Shown: positions 18,596 through 26,544, numbered from the stretch's first letter. The stretch: DNA of 33,462 bases from Sedimenticola sp. (GCA_026196475.1 JAPHTA010000087.1:1-33462); one strand, 5' to 3'. The notes: a model not told the origin generated them from the letters alone. Numbers and translations are program-made.

Positions 18596-19280
18596 TCCAT
18601 CCCTCCGAGAGACTCAGGGTATGCAGTCTCAATTTAACCCTGATCAGCGGGTAGTCGCTGACCCCCAACTCCACGCCGTCCCAGAAGAAACTGGAGGGTA
18701 GGTCTTCCAGGGTTTTCAGGTAGTCGAGCACGGAATTGAACTCACCCTCGAACTCGATCAGGAAGCCGTGACGATAGATACTCTTGCTGGCTGCCTCCTT
18801 CACTGCACCGGTGACACCCTCCTCCACGGCGCCGGCTTCCGACGTGGTAACCAGGGGCTCGCTCCTGAGCGTATTGAGTCGAATCATCTCGATCCCGTTC
18901 TGACGCAGCAGCATCTGCTCCAGCAACCGTGACATCTCGCCCGGCGCCAACAGGCTGTCCGTGGTCCCCTTGATCTCCCCCTCCATTCGAGCAACCTGCT
19001 CACGGATACGCTCGAGCTCCAGCCGGATTTTGCGATTCGGGTCGTCCGTGGCCTGAACCACCATGCCCCTGAGCCGCACGTCCAGCAGCTGAATCTGCTC
19101 CCGGATCTGGTCGTTGCCCTCCAGCAGCTGTTTCTGATGCTGGGTGGCCGGATACCAGACCAGGTTGAGCCAGGCCCCACCCAGGGTCGCCAGTAACAGG
19201 AGTAGCAGCATCACCCGCTCGCGCAGGGTGAGGCTGTCAAACCGTTCCGAGAGGCCCTTGAATACCGTTGCGACGCTCAC
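18585..19280 (-). CDS. mshJ: MSHA biogenesis protein MshJ (GspM/PilO-like)
   Basis: This is a bitopic alignment-complex protein of 231 residues. It has a cytoplasmic N-terminal segment (SERFDSLTLRERVMLL), one membrane helix (about 23-43), a coiled-coil stretch (LEGNDQIREQIQLLDVRL and IRLELERIREQVARMEGEI) and a C-terminal periplasmic ferredoxin-like part (GFLIEFEGEFNSVLDYLKTLE). This layout is that of GspM/PilO proteins. It overlaps the PilN-like gene by 4 bp and mshK by 11 bp. Confidence 0.86.
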   Translation of the reverse strand: MSVATVFKGLSERFDSLTLRERVMLLLLLLATLGGAWLNLVWYPATQHQKQLLEGNDQIREQIQLLDVRLRGMVVQATDDPNRKIRLELERIREQVARMEGEIKGTTDSLLAPGEMSRLLEQMLLRQNGIEMIRLNTLRSEPLVTTSEAGAVEEGVTGAVKEAASKSIYRHGFLIEFEGEFNSVLDYLKTLEDLPSSFFWDGVELGVSDYPLIRVKLRLHTLSLSEGWIGV

Positions 19281-19894
19281 TCCTGCTCCTCCACGGCCAT
19301 TGTCTGCAGCTTGAACTCCAGTGCCGGGTCGAACTCGTCAAGACGCACCAGCTCCATCACCTGGAAACTCTTGCCGGCAAACGCCGCCTCCGATTGCAGC
19401 TGTTGAAGCAGCCTGGGTACCGCCTCCGGTTGCAGTGTCTTGCCGGCCAGCAACAGCGTCGCGCCGGCGTCGGCAACCTGGATTCGGGTCAGCCAGACTT
19501 CCGGACCCGACTGTCTTGCCAGCCCCTCGACGTAACCGGAGAATCCCTCAGGATTGCTCTCGATCCGGGTCTGCAGCATGTTGAGCAGATCGGCACCGGC
19601 CCTGCGACGATCGACAAGCTGCTGCAACTCCCGTTCCAGTAGCTTGTTGACTGTCGGTTTCGGGAGCTTCTGTGCCATCTCCGCCACCCGTTGCTCCAGT
19701 TCCTGGTGACGGGCCTCCAGCTCGGCCCGCTGCTGCTGCAGGTTCCCGGACTGCCACTGGGCAAAGCCGTAAAGTGCGCCCATCAGCAGCAGGGAAAGGA
19801 GCGACAACCCCAGTACCACATTCAGGGAAAAAGTGACCGCCTGTCGGCGAAACACCGGCTGGTAGAGATTGATCTGCTGTCGGCGCATGCTCAA
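19277..19894 (-). CDS. PilN-domain MSHA alignment protein
   Basis: This 205-residue bitopic protein starts MSMRRQQINLYQPVFRRQ; the INLYxP segment is the PilN/GspL peptide that docks onto the actin-like partner (here MshI). A membrane helix at about 20-45 (VVLGLSLLSLLLMGALYGF) is followed by a coiled coil (LQQQRAELEARHQELEQRVAEM) and a PilN fold with SGYVEGLARQSGPEVWLTRI. It is called MshI2 or PilN-like in related annotations. It overlaps mshI and mshJ by 4 bp each, so translation is coupled throughout. Confidence 0.88.
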   Translation of the reverse strand: MSMRRQQINLYQPVFRRQAVTFSLNVVLGLSLLSLLLMGALYGFAQWQSGNLQQQRAELEARHQELEQRVAEMAQKLPKPTVNKLLERELQQLVDRRRAGADLLNMLQTRIESNPEGFSGYVEGLARQSGPEVWLTRIQVADAGATLLLAGKTLQPEAVPRLLQQLQSEAAFAGKSFQVMELVRLDEFDPALEFKLQTMAVEEQE

Positions 19895-20817
19895 TCGTCC
19901 CTCAGGGCGGCGCCAATGGCGGGAAGAGAGCGGTAGAGCGTGGCCGGGTCAAGATCCCCGATGCCGCCCAGACATGGCGACAGGTCCAGTAGTTGAACCG
20001 GCGCTGCCAGTCCCTGGTCGGCCAGTGCCTGCAGTTGGGTCTTGCGGGATTCGGGGGCGATAATGGAGATACCGGAGACCGGCCCCAATCCGAAATGGCT
20101 CTCGTGGTAGTCGAGCGAGCGCTGAAGCTCCAGAACCAGGGTTTCAAGCTGCTCCTCGAGACCGAAACCTCCCTGCTCTTCCAGGTCGTTGCCGCTGATC
20201 TCGATTCGCCTGCTCAGGAAGATGGCGTCTCCCTGCACGATCTGGATCATGCCGTAGTGCGGCGGCAGATAGAGCAGGGCGTGAAACCCCTCCCCGGGGA
20301 GATTCGTGGCCATTACGTTTCGCAACGCCAGCTCTGTAATGTCGATAGCGCCTATATCCAGCCCCAGCGACTCCATCTGGTCGACGCAGCGCTGTATAAA
20401 AGCACGCCTGGATACCACCACGTAGATCATTCGTGGACCGCTGCGTCGCTCCGAGGTGGGCATGTCGAACAGGTCGATCACCGCATCGTCAATATGGAAG
20501 TCGAGCAGATCCTTGACCCGCCAGCGAATAGCACTGGCCAGCTCCTCCTGCTCAACCTCCGGCGCCTCGACCTGGAACAGCGAGTAGGCGCTGGGGCCCA
20601 GAACCGCGGTTACCCGTGCCCCCTTCAGTCCATGCCGGCGTACCGCCTGGACCAGTGACTCCGCGGGTTCGTCAGCGGGATCCTGGGAAGAGAAAACGCA
20701 TTGCAGGATACGCGGCTCGCTACCACTCCGGTCCATAGCAACCAGGGAGAGGCCATCGACATGAAATCCCAACCCAACGCTGTTTTTGTTCTGTTTACGC
20801 TTTTTCAGCAACCCCAT
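19891..20817 (-). CDS. mshI: MSHA biogenesis protein MshI (PilM-like actin fold)
   Basis: This cytoplasmic actin-like protein of 308 residues resembles PilM/GspL cytoplasmic domains. Family-typical segments are VGLGFHVDGLSLVAMDRSG at the N-terminus, AIRWRVKDLLDFHIDDAVIDLF in the middle and GLDIGAIDITELALRNV. It should bind the N-terminal peptide of the PilN-like partner encoded next. It is the first msh gene, 121 nt after the sensor kinase stop, in an intergenic region with an A10 tract. The start is ATG at 20817 with only a weak purine-rich ribosome-binding site. Confidence 0.9.
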   Translation of the reverse strand: MGLLKKRKQNKNSVGLGFHVDGLSLVAMDRSGSEPRILQCVFSSQDPADEPAESLVQAVRRHGLKGARVTAVLGPSAYSLFQVEAPEVEQEELASAIRWRVKDLLDFHIDDAVIDLFDMPTSERRSGPRMIYVVVSRRAFIQRCVDQMESLGLDIGAIDITELALRNVMATNLPGEGFHALLYLPPHYGMIQIVQGDAIFLSRRIEISGNDLEEQGGFGLEEQLETLVLELQRSLDYHESHFGLGPVSGISIIAPESRKTQLQALADQGLAAPVQLLDLSPCLGGIGDLDPATLYRSLPAIGAALRDD

Positions 20818-20938
20818 TTATCCCGAGCCCCAGTTCGGCATCTCCCGTCAAACCCATTTCGCGCGCGTATACGATCCAATATAACGACTGAAAAATCAAT
20901 GGGTTTTATTTTTTTTTTACAAAACAGGATCAACTTTT
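20818..20938 (-). promoter_or_regulatory. Upstream region of the msh operon: A10 tract, inverted repeat, candidate promoter
   Basis: Between the sensor kinase stop and mshI lies AT-rich DNA with a run of ten A on the coding (minus) strand. A 9-bp inverted repeat AAACCCATT / AATGGGTTT (20850-20858 and 20898-20906) encloses a perfect palindrome CGTATACG (20866-20873). On the minus strand TTTTCA-N17-TATACG is a weak sigma-70-like match. No clear terminator for the kinase operon is seen, so read-through into msh is possible. Confidence 0.4.
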
Positions 20939-22297
20939 TCAGGTACCATTCCGCGGCATCCAGAGTACGATCCGCGCGCCGCCCGATTCACTCCTGCCCA
21001 ACTCCAGCTCGCCCCCGTTCAGGTGCAGAACCTCGTTGGCGACGGCCAAGCCGATACCCTGCCCCGGATATCGCTGGTCTGCCCGTTCCCCCCGCCTGAC
21101 CACGCGCCTGCCCACCGCCTCGGGGATACCCGGGCCATCATCCTCCACACAGAGTCCGATTGCCCCCTCGCCGGCCGTTCTATCGCCCCTTTCAGTCATC
21201 GATACCACGATCCGGCTGCGAGCGTACTTGAAGCCATTCTCCAGTATATTCCCCAGTACTTCCAGCAGATCTCCCTGCTCCAGCGGAAAGCCTTGCTGCG
21301 CGGACACTTTGCAATCACAACGGACACCCCGCTCCCTGTATACCATTTGCAGGGTGTCTACCAGACGATCGGCCAGGGGACGCAGGCGGGTAGCCCGGGG
21401 AAGCCCTGCACGTCCCGCGACAGCAGCCGATTTCAACTGGTACTGCACAATCTCGTTCATCCTCGGCACCTGTTCCATCACCACCTTCTGCAGGCGCCCC
21501 GCTTCACCATCCTCGGCCGCTCCCTGAAGCACCGCCAACGGGGTCTTGAGACTATGTGCCAGGTCACCTAGGCTGTTCCGGTAGCGATCACGGCTCGCCG
21601 TGCTGTGCCTGATCATGGAGTTGATCGCCAGTGTCAGCTTGCGCAGCTCTTTCGGATAGGTTCCCTGAAGCTGTTCCTGCTCTCCGCGTTCGATCATCTG
21701 CAGGTCGGTCGCAACCGTGCGCAGGGGTTTAAGCCCCCAGCGCAGAACCACGCCCTGCATCAGTAGAAGCAGCAGCGCGGCACCGCCAAGCCATAGCATG
21801 ATGGTCTTGCGAAAAACTCCCAATTGCGCTTTCAACGCCGCATCACTTTCGGCCAGCACGAACTGGTAGGCGATTTCACGGCCGCTGTCGTCTTCCCACA
21901 AAAGCGCATACCTGAGCAGGTAGAGCGACTCGTTCTCCGACAGGTGGCTGAAGCGCGGCTCGCCGGGAGGCAGTTCTCCCTGCAGCGGCAGGGAGCGGCC
22001 CACGGTCGACGGAGACTGCCAGAGATACCCCCCCTCCTCCCCTGTCACCTGGGCATAGAGCCCGGAATCGGGATTGGAAAAGCGTGGGTCGGGAAGATTT
22101 TCCGGCAACCGCATTTTGCCCACGGGGTCGGTATCAGCGGCGGACAGAAGAGCGTACACCTGGCTCATCATCTGGGTCTGCAATGCGCGTTCGGCACTCT
22201 CCCGGTAGGCGCCATCGATTGCCAGCGCCCCCAGCCCGAGAAAAGCAGCCAGTACCAGGGATGCCGCCAGCAAAAGCCTGCCGTGAATTGATCGCAT
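20939..22297 (-). CDS. PhoQ-like sensor histidine kinase
   Basis: This membrane sensor kinase has 452 residues. TM1 is at about 7-28 and TM2 near 165-190 (IMLWLGGAALLLLLMQGVVL), bounding a periplasmic sensor domain with FSNPDSGLYAQVTGEEGGYL. A HAMP-like linker leads to the H-box LAHSLKTPLAVLQ with the phospho-accepting H248, an opening shared with the PhoQ branch. Catalytic boxes follow: NILENGFKYA (N), VEDDGPGIP (G1) and GQGIGLAVANEV (G2). Its start shares one base with the regulator's stop (TGATG). The ligand is unknown; the sensor domain does not show PhoQ's long acidic patch, so I avoid the name phoQ. Confidence 0.93.
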   Translation of the reverse strand: MRSIHGRLLLAASLVLAAFLGLGALAIDGAYRESAERALQTQMMSQVYALLSAADTDPVGKMRLPENLPDPRFSNPDSGLYAQVTGEEGGYLWQSPSTVGRSLPLQGELPPGEPRFSHLSENESLYLLRYALLWEDDSGREIAYQFVLAESDAALKAQLGVFRKTIMLWLGGAALLLLLMQGVVLRWGLKPLRTVATDLQMIERGEQEQLQGTYPKELRKLTLAINSMIRHSTASRDRYRNSLGDLAHSLKTPLAVLQGAAEDGEAGRLQKVVMEQVPRMNEIVQYQLKSAAVAGRAGLPRATRLRPLADRLVDTLQMVYRERGVRCDCKVSAQQGFPLEQGDLLEVLGNILENGFKYARSRIVVSMTERGDRTAGEGAIGLCVEDDGPGIPEAVGRRVVRRGERADQRYPGQGIGLAVANEVLHLNGGELELGRSESGGARIVLWMPRNGT

Positions 22298-22980
22298 CAG
22301 ACGGGTGGCCGCTTCTGGCTGAAACGGTACCCCCGGCCACGCAGGGTCTCGATCGGCTGCAGCGCACCATCCGGATCGAACTTGCGCCGCAGGCGACGTA
22401 TGAATACCTCCAGCACGTTCGAGTCGCGGTCAAAGTCCTGCTCGTAAATGTGCTCTGTCAGCTCGCTCTTTGAGATCACCTTGCCGGCATGCAGCATGAG
22501 GTACTCGAGAACCCGGTACTCGTAGGCGGTAAGCGACACCTCCTCGCCTGCCAGCGTTGCCGACTGGCGCGCGGTATCTATCTCGATCGGTCCCCAGCTG
22601 ATTACCGGTGAAGCATGCCCGGCGGAGCGCCGCAACAGGGCATTCAGACGTGCCAGCAACTCCTGCATGTTGAACGGCTTTACCAGGTAGTCGTCCGCTC
22701 CCGCCTCCAGTCCCTCCACCTTGTCCTGCCAGTTGTCCCGGGCGGTCAGGATCAGTATCGGTAGCCGTATCCCCTCCGCGCGCAACCGCTTGATCAGCTC
22801 GATACCGGAGATACCGGGCAGCCCCAGATCGATAATTGCGAGGTCGAACGGATACTCTCTGCCATAGTAAAGGCCCTCTTCTCCGTCCGCGGCCATATCC
22901 ACCGAGTACCCCTCCCGGCCCAAACGCCGTTTAAGGCGCTCTCTCAGATCCACGTCATCTTCCACTACCAGGGTTCGCAT
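22297..22980 (-). CDS. OmpR/PhoP-family response regulator
   Basis: This 227-residue DNA-binding regulator has a receiver domain at 1-120 with VVEDD, phospho-acceptor D51 (IIDLGLPGISG), T/S switch LTARD and the Lys of LVKPF near 101. A winged-helix effector domain follows (VLEYLMLHAGKVISKSELTEHIY and VLEVFIRRLRRKFD). Proteins of this family bind direct repeats with an 11-bp period. GAGGTGG lies shortly before the ATG. It sits between the PepSY gene (9 nt) and the kinase (1-bp overlap). Confidence 0.94.
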   Translation of the reverse strand: MRTLVVEDDVDLRERLKRRLGREGYSVDMAADGEEGLYYGREYPFDLAIIDLGLPGISGIELIKRLRAEGIRLPILILTARDNWQDKVEGLEAGADDYLVKPFNMQELLARLNALLRRSAGHASPVISWGPIEIDTARQSATLAGEEVSLTAYEYRVLEYLMLHAGKVISKSELTEHIYEQDFDRDSNVLEVFIRRLRRKFDPDGALQPIETLRGRGYRFSQKRPPV

Positions 22981-22989
22981 GCAACCACC

Positions 22990-23298
22990 TCAGCGTCGAT
23001 TGCCACCACGGGGCAGTTTTTCACCGGACCCCGCGTCCACCCGATAGCGCTTCACCTTGCCCCTGTCGGTGATAATCCGGACGTGATGCTCCCGCTGACC
23101 GTTCCTATCCCGGGTTTCCGCCTGCAGTACACGTCCGCCGGTCTCCCTGCGGATTTGCCGTACGGTGCTGTCCAGGTCGACACCACCTCCCCGGGAACCG
23201 CGATCCCTGGCGGACTGCTGTGCCGCCAGCGGCAGGGCCACGAGCAAACTGCAGCAGATGACACCTGCCGTCACCCAGCGTTGCAGCCTCACAACCAT
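22990..23298 (-). CDS. Small periplasmic PepSY-domain protein
   Basis: This 102-residue secreted protein has a signal peptide (MVVRLQRWVTAGVICCSLLVALPLAA), a short basic spacer and one PepSY-like unit (LDSTVRQIRRETGGRVLQAETRD...HHVRIITDRGKVKRYRVD). PepSY proteins of this size often sit beside PhoPQ-type systems and may modulate the sensor or a protease. AAGGAGG precedes the ATG. Gaps are 36 nt to the glycine-zipper gene and 9 nt to the regulator, so it is part of the same transcription unit. Confidence 0.85.
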   Translation of the reverse strand: MVVRLQRWVTAGVICCSLLVALPLAAQQSARDRGSRGGGVDLDSTVRQIRRETGGRVLQAETRDRNGQREHHVRIITDRGKVKRYRVDAGSGEKLPRGGNRR

Positions 23299-23334
23299 CT
23301 ATTCCTCCTTACCGGGCGCAGTCCGGTCAGATAA

Positions 23335-23874
23335 TCAGTCGTACTCCCGAAAGTCATAGCCATCACCACTTGGCGCGACCGACACCCTGACATTCAGATA
23401 GCGGCCAGGATCGTGCCGGGTACGGGTATGAAAGAGCTTTCCGTTGTAGCGGTATTTTACACGATAGCCGACCAGCTCTTCATGCTCACTGAAATTATCC
23501 ACCAATTCGCAGCGTCGCTCCGAGGTCACATAACCTCGCTCCGGTCGCTTTCCGAGATCATTACCGACTGATGCGCCGAGCAAGGCCCCGGCGACGGTCA
23601 TGGCATCTTTTCCACTGCCCTTGCCAAACTGGTTGCCCACCACGCCGCCGACAATGGCACCGGCAATTGTCGGTGTGTAGGAGCTGCTCCCCGGACGGCC
23701 ACGGTGGCGAACCCGTTCATTCCAGCATTGCTCCACCGGTTGATTGACCCGAACCGTCTCATACAGGGGTTCGCTACTGATTACCCGCGCCTGGTCGCTG
23801 AAACTGTTGTCCGCCAGCGCCGTGGACGTTACGCTGATCAGACCGAGGGCCAGAATGAGTGTTGATTTCTTCAT
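23335..23874 (-). CDS. Glycine-zipper 2TM-domain envelope protein
   Basis: This 179-residue secreted protein has a signal peptide (MKKSTLILALGLISVTSTALA), the conserved segment VNQPVEQCWNERV, a glycine zipper (AGAIVGGVVGNQFGKGSGKD and VAGALLGASVGNDLGK) and a C-terminal domain with CELVDNFSEHEELVGYRVKY. This matches the 17-kDa surface antigen-like/glycine-zipper family associated with the envelope. I chose the ATG at 23874, with GGAGGAA about 8 nt before it, over the GTG at 23880. It appears to lead the four-gene unit that ends with the sensor kinase. Confidence 0.88.
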   Translation of the reverse strand: MKKSTLILALGLISVTSTALADNSFSDQARVISSEPLYETVRVNQPVEQCWNERVRHRGRPGSSSYTPTIAGAIVGGVVGNQFGKGSGKDAMTVAGALLGASVGNDLGKRPERGYVTSERRCELVDNFSEHEELVGYRVKYRYNGKLFHTRTRHDPGRYLNVRVSVAPSGDGYDFREYD

Positions 23875-23900
23875 GATCACTTCCTCCGTATCGCTGTACC

Positions 23901-23920
23901 GTGAGGGGTTCTCCCCTCAC
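23901..23920 (-). promoter_or_regulatory. Perfect hairpin in the glycine-zipper gene leader
   Basis: GTGAGGGG-TTCT-CCCCTCAC is an exact 8-bp stem with a 4-nt loop, lying 26 nt before the glycine-zipper ATG and just upstream of its ribosome-binding site. No T-run follows on either strand, so it is more likely an mRNA leader structure or operator than a terminator. Confidence 0.5.
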
Positions 23921-23946
23921 CTTCAGCTTCAGGTTAAGCGGCCTTC

Positions 23947-23964
23947 GCTGAACCCCGGCTGAAC
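23947..23964 (-). promoter_or_regulatory. Candidate OmpR-type regulator box (direct repeat, 11-bp period)
   Basis: GCTGAAC occurs twice on the plus strand (23947-23953 and 23958-23964), i.e. GTTCAGC twice on the minus strand, with starts exactly 11 bp apart. OmpR/PhoP-family dimers recognise direct repeats of this period. It lies about 75-90 nt upstream of the first gene of the unit encoding such a regulator, so autoregulation is plausible. The link is an inference. Confidence 0.45.
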
Positions 23965-24083
23965 AGGCGCCCGGATGCCGGGCACTTGTCCGAAGTGTGG
24001 TACTGCCCCGCCCCCGGAATCCCGTCCGTGGCCCGGCACACTCAGGTACCAGCGGTGACAGCTATACTGTGCGCAGGGATCCA

Positions 24084-24187
24084 ATCCGGTCCGGTCTTGC
24101 GAAGCCACTCGATACGGGTAAAGATGGACCGGATATTGAGCTAAAGCGCCACCACGGGTGGCCGATAAACAGTCTGCACCCGGTGCA
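24084..24187 (+). promoter_or_regulatory. Inverted-repeat-rich leader of the DUF1631-PilZ operon
   Basis: Three exact inverted repeats follow one another: ATCCGGTCC (24084-24092) with GGACCGGAT (24126-24134); GCCACC-ACG-GGTGGC (24148-24162); and TGCACC-C-GGTGCA (24175-24187). The last ends shortly before the AAGGAAG ribosome-binding site. If transcribed, they could fold into a compact leader. I do not recognise a known riboswitch class. Confidence 0.4.
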
Positions 24188-24213
24188 ACGATAAAGACTC
24201 AAGGAAGTAGCGT

Positions 24214-26520
24214 ATGGAAGAGGTATCCAGCGACGCCCGGCCCGTCCCGGGAGGCAAAAGCCACCAGCAACTGATCAACGAGTGTCGTGACCAGGTGATG
24301 GTCTACCTGACTACCCAGCTGACCGAATTATTTGGGCAGGTAGAGCCGGCATTCATCGACTTCGCCAGAAAAGCCGAAAGCGATGTCATGCAGAACCGTT
24401 TCTTCGACTCAATCAACCAGATTCTCGACCAGAGGGAACAGATCGAGCAGGCATTCAAGGCATCGATCAACGACGGTTTTGTCGAGTTCACCCGGGGCGG
24501 ACATATTCGCTACCCGGACTCCCCGATCGAGGCCAGGGATGAATCGGAGCTGGGGATGGTGGACGACGATATTCTGGAACAGCACCTGGCGATACAGAGC
24601 CTGATTTCCAAGACACAGAACAGCTGTTACCAGGAGCTGTATGCCCTGGGCAAGCGCCTGGCCATCGTACGCGGGGGTAAAAAATTATCGGACGATGACA
24701 TCCCGGCCTGCCCGGCACATGTAGCCACCGCTTTCCAGGAAGCGGCCAGGTCGCTGGAGCTGGACAAACAGATCATGCTGATCATCTATTTCCTGTTCGG
24801 CAAGTATGTGCTGAACGATGTCCGCTCCATCTACCAGAGCCTGAATGACGAGCTGATCCAGGCCGGCATACTGCCGAACCTCAAGCTCAGCGGCCTGGTA
24901 CCGCCGTCCGACAGGTCCGGGAGCGCCGGGCAGCAGGAGCCCGACGCAACACAGTTGCCCGGTGAGGATGTCGGGGGTAATGAGCCGAGTGGCGGCTCAC
25001 CGGGCCCGGCGGCCGGCCTGGGAGAGGAGCTGTTCAAGTCCATTCATGACCTGCTGACGGCCAGGCGAGCAGCAGACCCTGCGTACCGCAACCATCCCGA
25101 GTTTTCCGGTCAGGATGGCGGGAGGGGACTGCTGAGCGCACCAAGCATTGCCCAGGCGATTCACTCGCTGCAACCCTCGAAACAGGCCGACTACCTGCCC
25201 GACCCCGACAGCGAGGACGGCATACCCCAGAGCATCGAACTGGACACCCAGCTGATCCAGAATGTGCGCCAGACGCTGGAGCGGGAGCAGCAGAAACTGC
25301 TAGATGAGCTGGACCGGGAGAAACTCCCGGCTGCCGACCTGGACACCATCGAGCTTGTCGGCATGCTGTTTGAACAGGTTCTGGACGAAGAGGGCCTGGC
25401 AAACATCGCCAAGGCCCTTATCAGCCACCTGCACACACCCTATCTCAAGGTAGCCATTCTGGATCGGCAGTTTCTCAAGGACGAAACCCATATTGCCCGC
25501 CGGCTGCTCAACCTGATGGTGGACGGCGGAAAGCGGTGGATCGACGAAGAGGACCTGAGACGCGGCGTCTATTACCCGATGCAGGAGATCGTCAAGACCA
25601 TTCTCTCCGAGTTCAAAAGCGAGCTTTCCCTGTTCGACGAGATGCTTTACAAGCTGGACAAACAGCTGAATGAACTGGAGCAGAGAGCGAGGGTTCTGGA
25701 AGAACGCAACCAGGAGGCGGCCAAGGGCCGTGAACGGTTGGAAACTGCCCGCACCCGGGCCCGTGAAATTATCCAGAAGCGCATTGCGGGACGTAAACTG
25801 CACCCGGTACTGGAGCGTTTTCTCAACCACGCCTGGCAGGATCGTCTGATTCTGATGCTGCTACGCAACCCGGAGATCGAAAAGAACAAGGAGTGGACCT
25901 CCGCCCTGGCGGTTATCGACAGCCTGGCCCGGGTGATGGAGGCGCGACACAACAGCAAGGTGAAGGAGTGGCTGGCGAAGAACCACGACAACCTGGTCCG
26001 GCATATCAAGGCCGGGCTCAACTCTCTTGGCAACTACCACCACCCGGATAGCAATGCCCTGTTCAAGCTGATCGAAAGCGTATTGCAGGAGCCGGTCACA
26101 CCAGAACCGATGGAGGATCCCGGCGCGGAGGCCATGGAGGTCGCGGAACCTGTAATCAGGAACCTGTCAAAGGAGCAGCCGGCACCCAGGGAGGAGGAGA
26201 CTCCGGCACTATCCGCGGAAGAAGACCAGATACTGCAGGAGCTGCGCAAGATGAAGTTTGGCACCTGGTTCGAACTGCTTGACGACAACCAGGTTCCGCG
26301 CCGGCTCAAGCTATCCTGGTTCAGCCCGATAACCCGCAAGTACATGTTCGTGGACCGTTTCGGAATGCAGGCCTATATTACACCTGCGGAGACACTGGCG
26401 ACCCAGCTCTGTTCGGGCAAGGCAAGGATCATCAAGAGCAACGGCATGCCTTTTGTCAGCCGGGCATTGAAAACCATTCACACAATCCTGAAAAAAACCA
26501 TTGGCATACAGTCGGCCTGA
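24214..26520 (+). CDS. Large DUF1631 family protein
   Basis: This 768-residue cytoplasmic protein of unknown function matches DUF1631 family organisation. It has a helical N-terminal part (LINECRDQVMVYLTTQLTEL and FFDSINQILDQREQIEQ), a Gly/Pro/Ser-rich linker around 230-275, and a long helical middle with QNVRQTLEREQQKLLDEL and IAKALISHLHTPYLKVAILD. A coiled coil comes next (LDKQLNELEQRARVLEERNQ), then a C-terminal beta-rich segment (FGTWFELLDD and RRLKLSWFSPITRKYMFVD) that resembles PilZ-like c-di-GMP effector folds. No signal peptide or membrane segment is seen. AAGGAAG precedes the ATG. The next gene, 24 nt on, is a true PilZ-domain protein, which supports a signalling role. Confidence 0.88.
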   Translation: MEEVSSDARPVPGGKSHQQLINECRDQVMVYLTTQLTELFGQVEPAFIDFARKAESDVMQNRFFDSINQILDQREQIEQAFKASINDGFVEFTRGGHIRYPDSPIEARDESELGMVDDDILEQHLAIQSLISKTQNSCYQELYALGKRLAIVRGGKKLSDDDIPACPAHVATAFQEAARSLELDKQIMLIIYFLFGKYVLNDVRSIYQSLNDELIQAGILPNLKLSGLVPPSDRSGSAGQQEPDATQLPGEDVGGNEPSGGSPGPAAGLGEELFKSIHDLLTARRAADPAYRNHPEFSGQDGGRGLLSAPSIAQAIHSLQPSKQADYLPDPDSEDGIPQSIELDTQLIQNVRQTLEREQQKLLDELDREKLPAADLDTIELVGMLFEQVLDEEGLANIAKALISHLHTPYLKVAILDRQFLKDETHIARRLLNLMVDGGKRWIDEEDLRRGVYYPMQEIVKTILSEFKSELSLFDEMLYKLDKQLNELEQRARVLEERNQEAAKGRERLETARTRAREIIQKRIAGRKLHPVLERFLNHAWQDRLILMLLRNPEIEKNKEWTSALAVIDSLARVMEARHNSKVKEWLAKNHDNLVRHIKAGLNSLGNYHHPDSNALFKLIESVLQEPVTPEPMEDPGAEAMEVAEPVIRNLSKEQPAPREEETPALSAEEDQILQELRKMKFGTWFELLDDNQVPRRLKLSWFSPITRKYMFVDRFGMQAYITPAETLATQLCSGKARIIKSNGMPFVSRALKTIHTILKKTIGIQSA

Positions 26521-26544
26521 ACAGGCTCCGTAAGGAATACCCAA

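Larger units (their letters stand above)
23875..24213. other. Divergent intergenic region, 339 nt, between glycine-zipper and DUF1631 genes
   Basis: I find no gene here. The left part (23901-23964) holds a perfect hairpin and a 7-bp direct repeat, listed separately. The right part (24084-24187) holds three inverted repeats leading up to the DUF1631 ribosome-binding site. TATACT at 24063-24068 could be a -10 element for DUF1631, but no good -35 is visible at 16-18 bp. Confidence 0.6.

Noticed and set aside
11320-20817. Type II secretion system instead of MSHA pilus
   Set aside because: The presence of MshN- and MshM-type proteins, the MshL secretin form and the gene order match MSHA; no GspC, GspD or pseudopilin genes are seen.
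20850-20910. Inverted repeat followed by ten T on the plus strand, as an intrinsic terminator
   Set aside because: The loop is about 39 nt and there is no plus-strand gene upstream to terminate, so it is treated as part of the msh upstream region.
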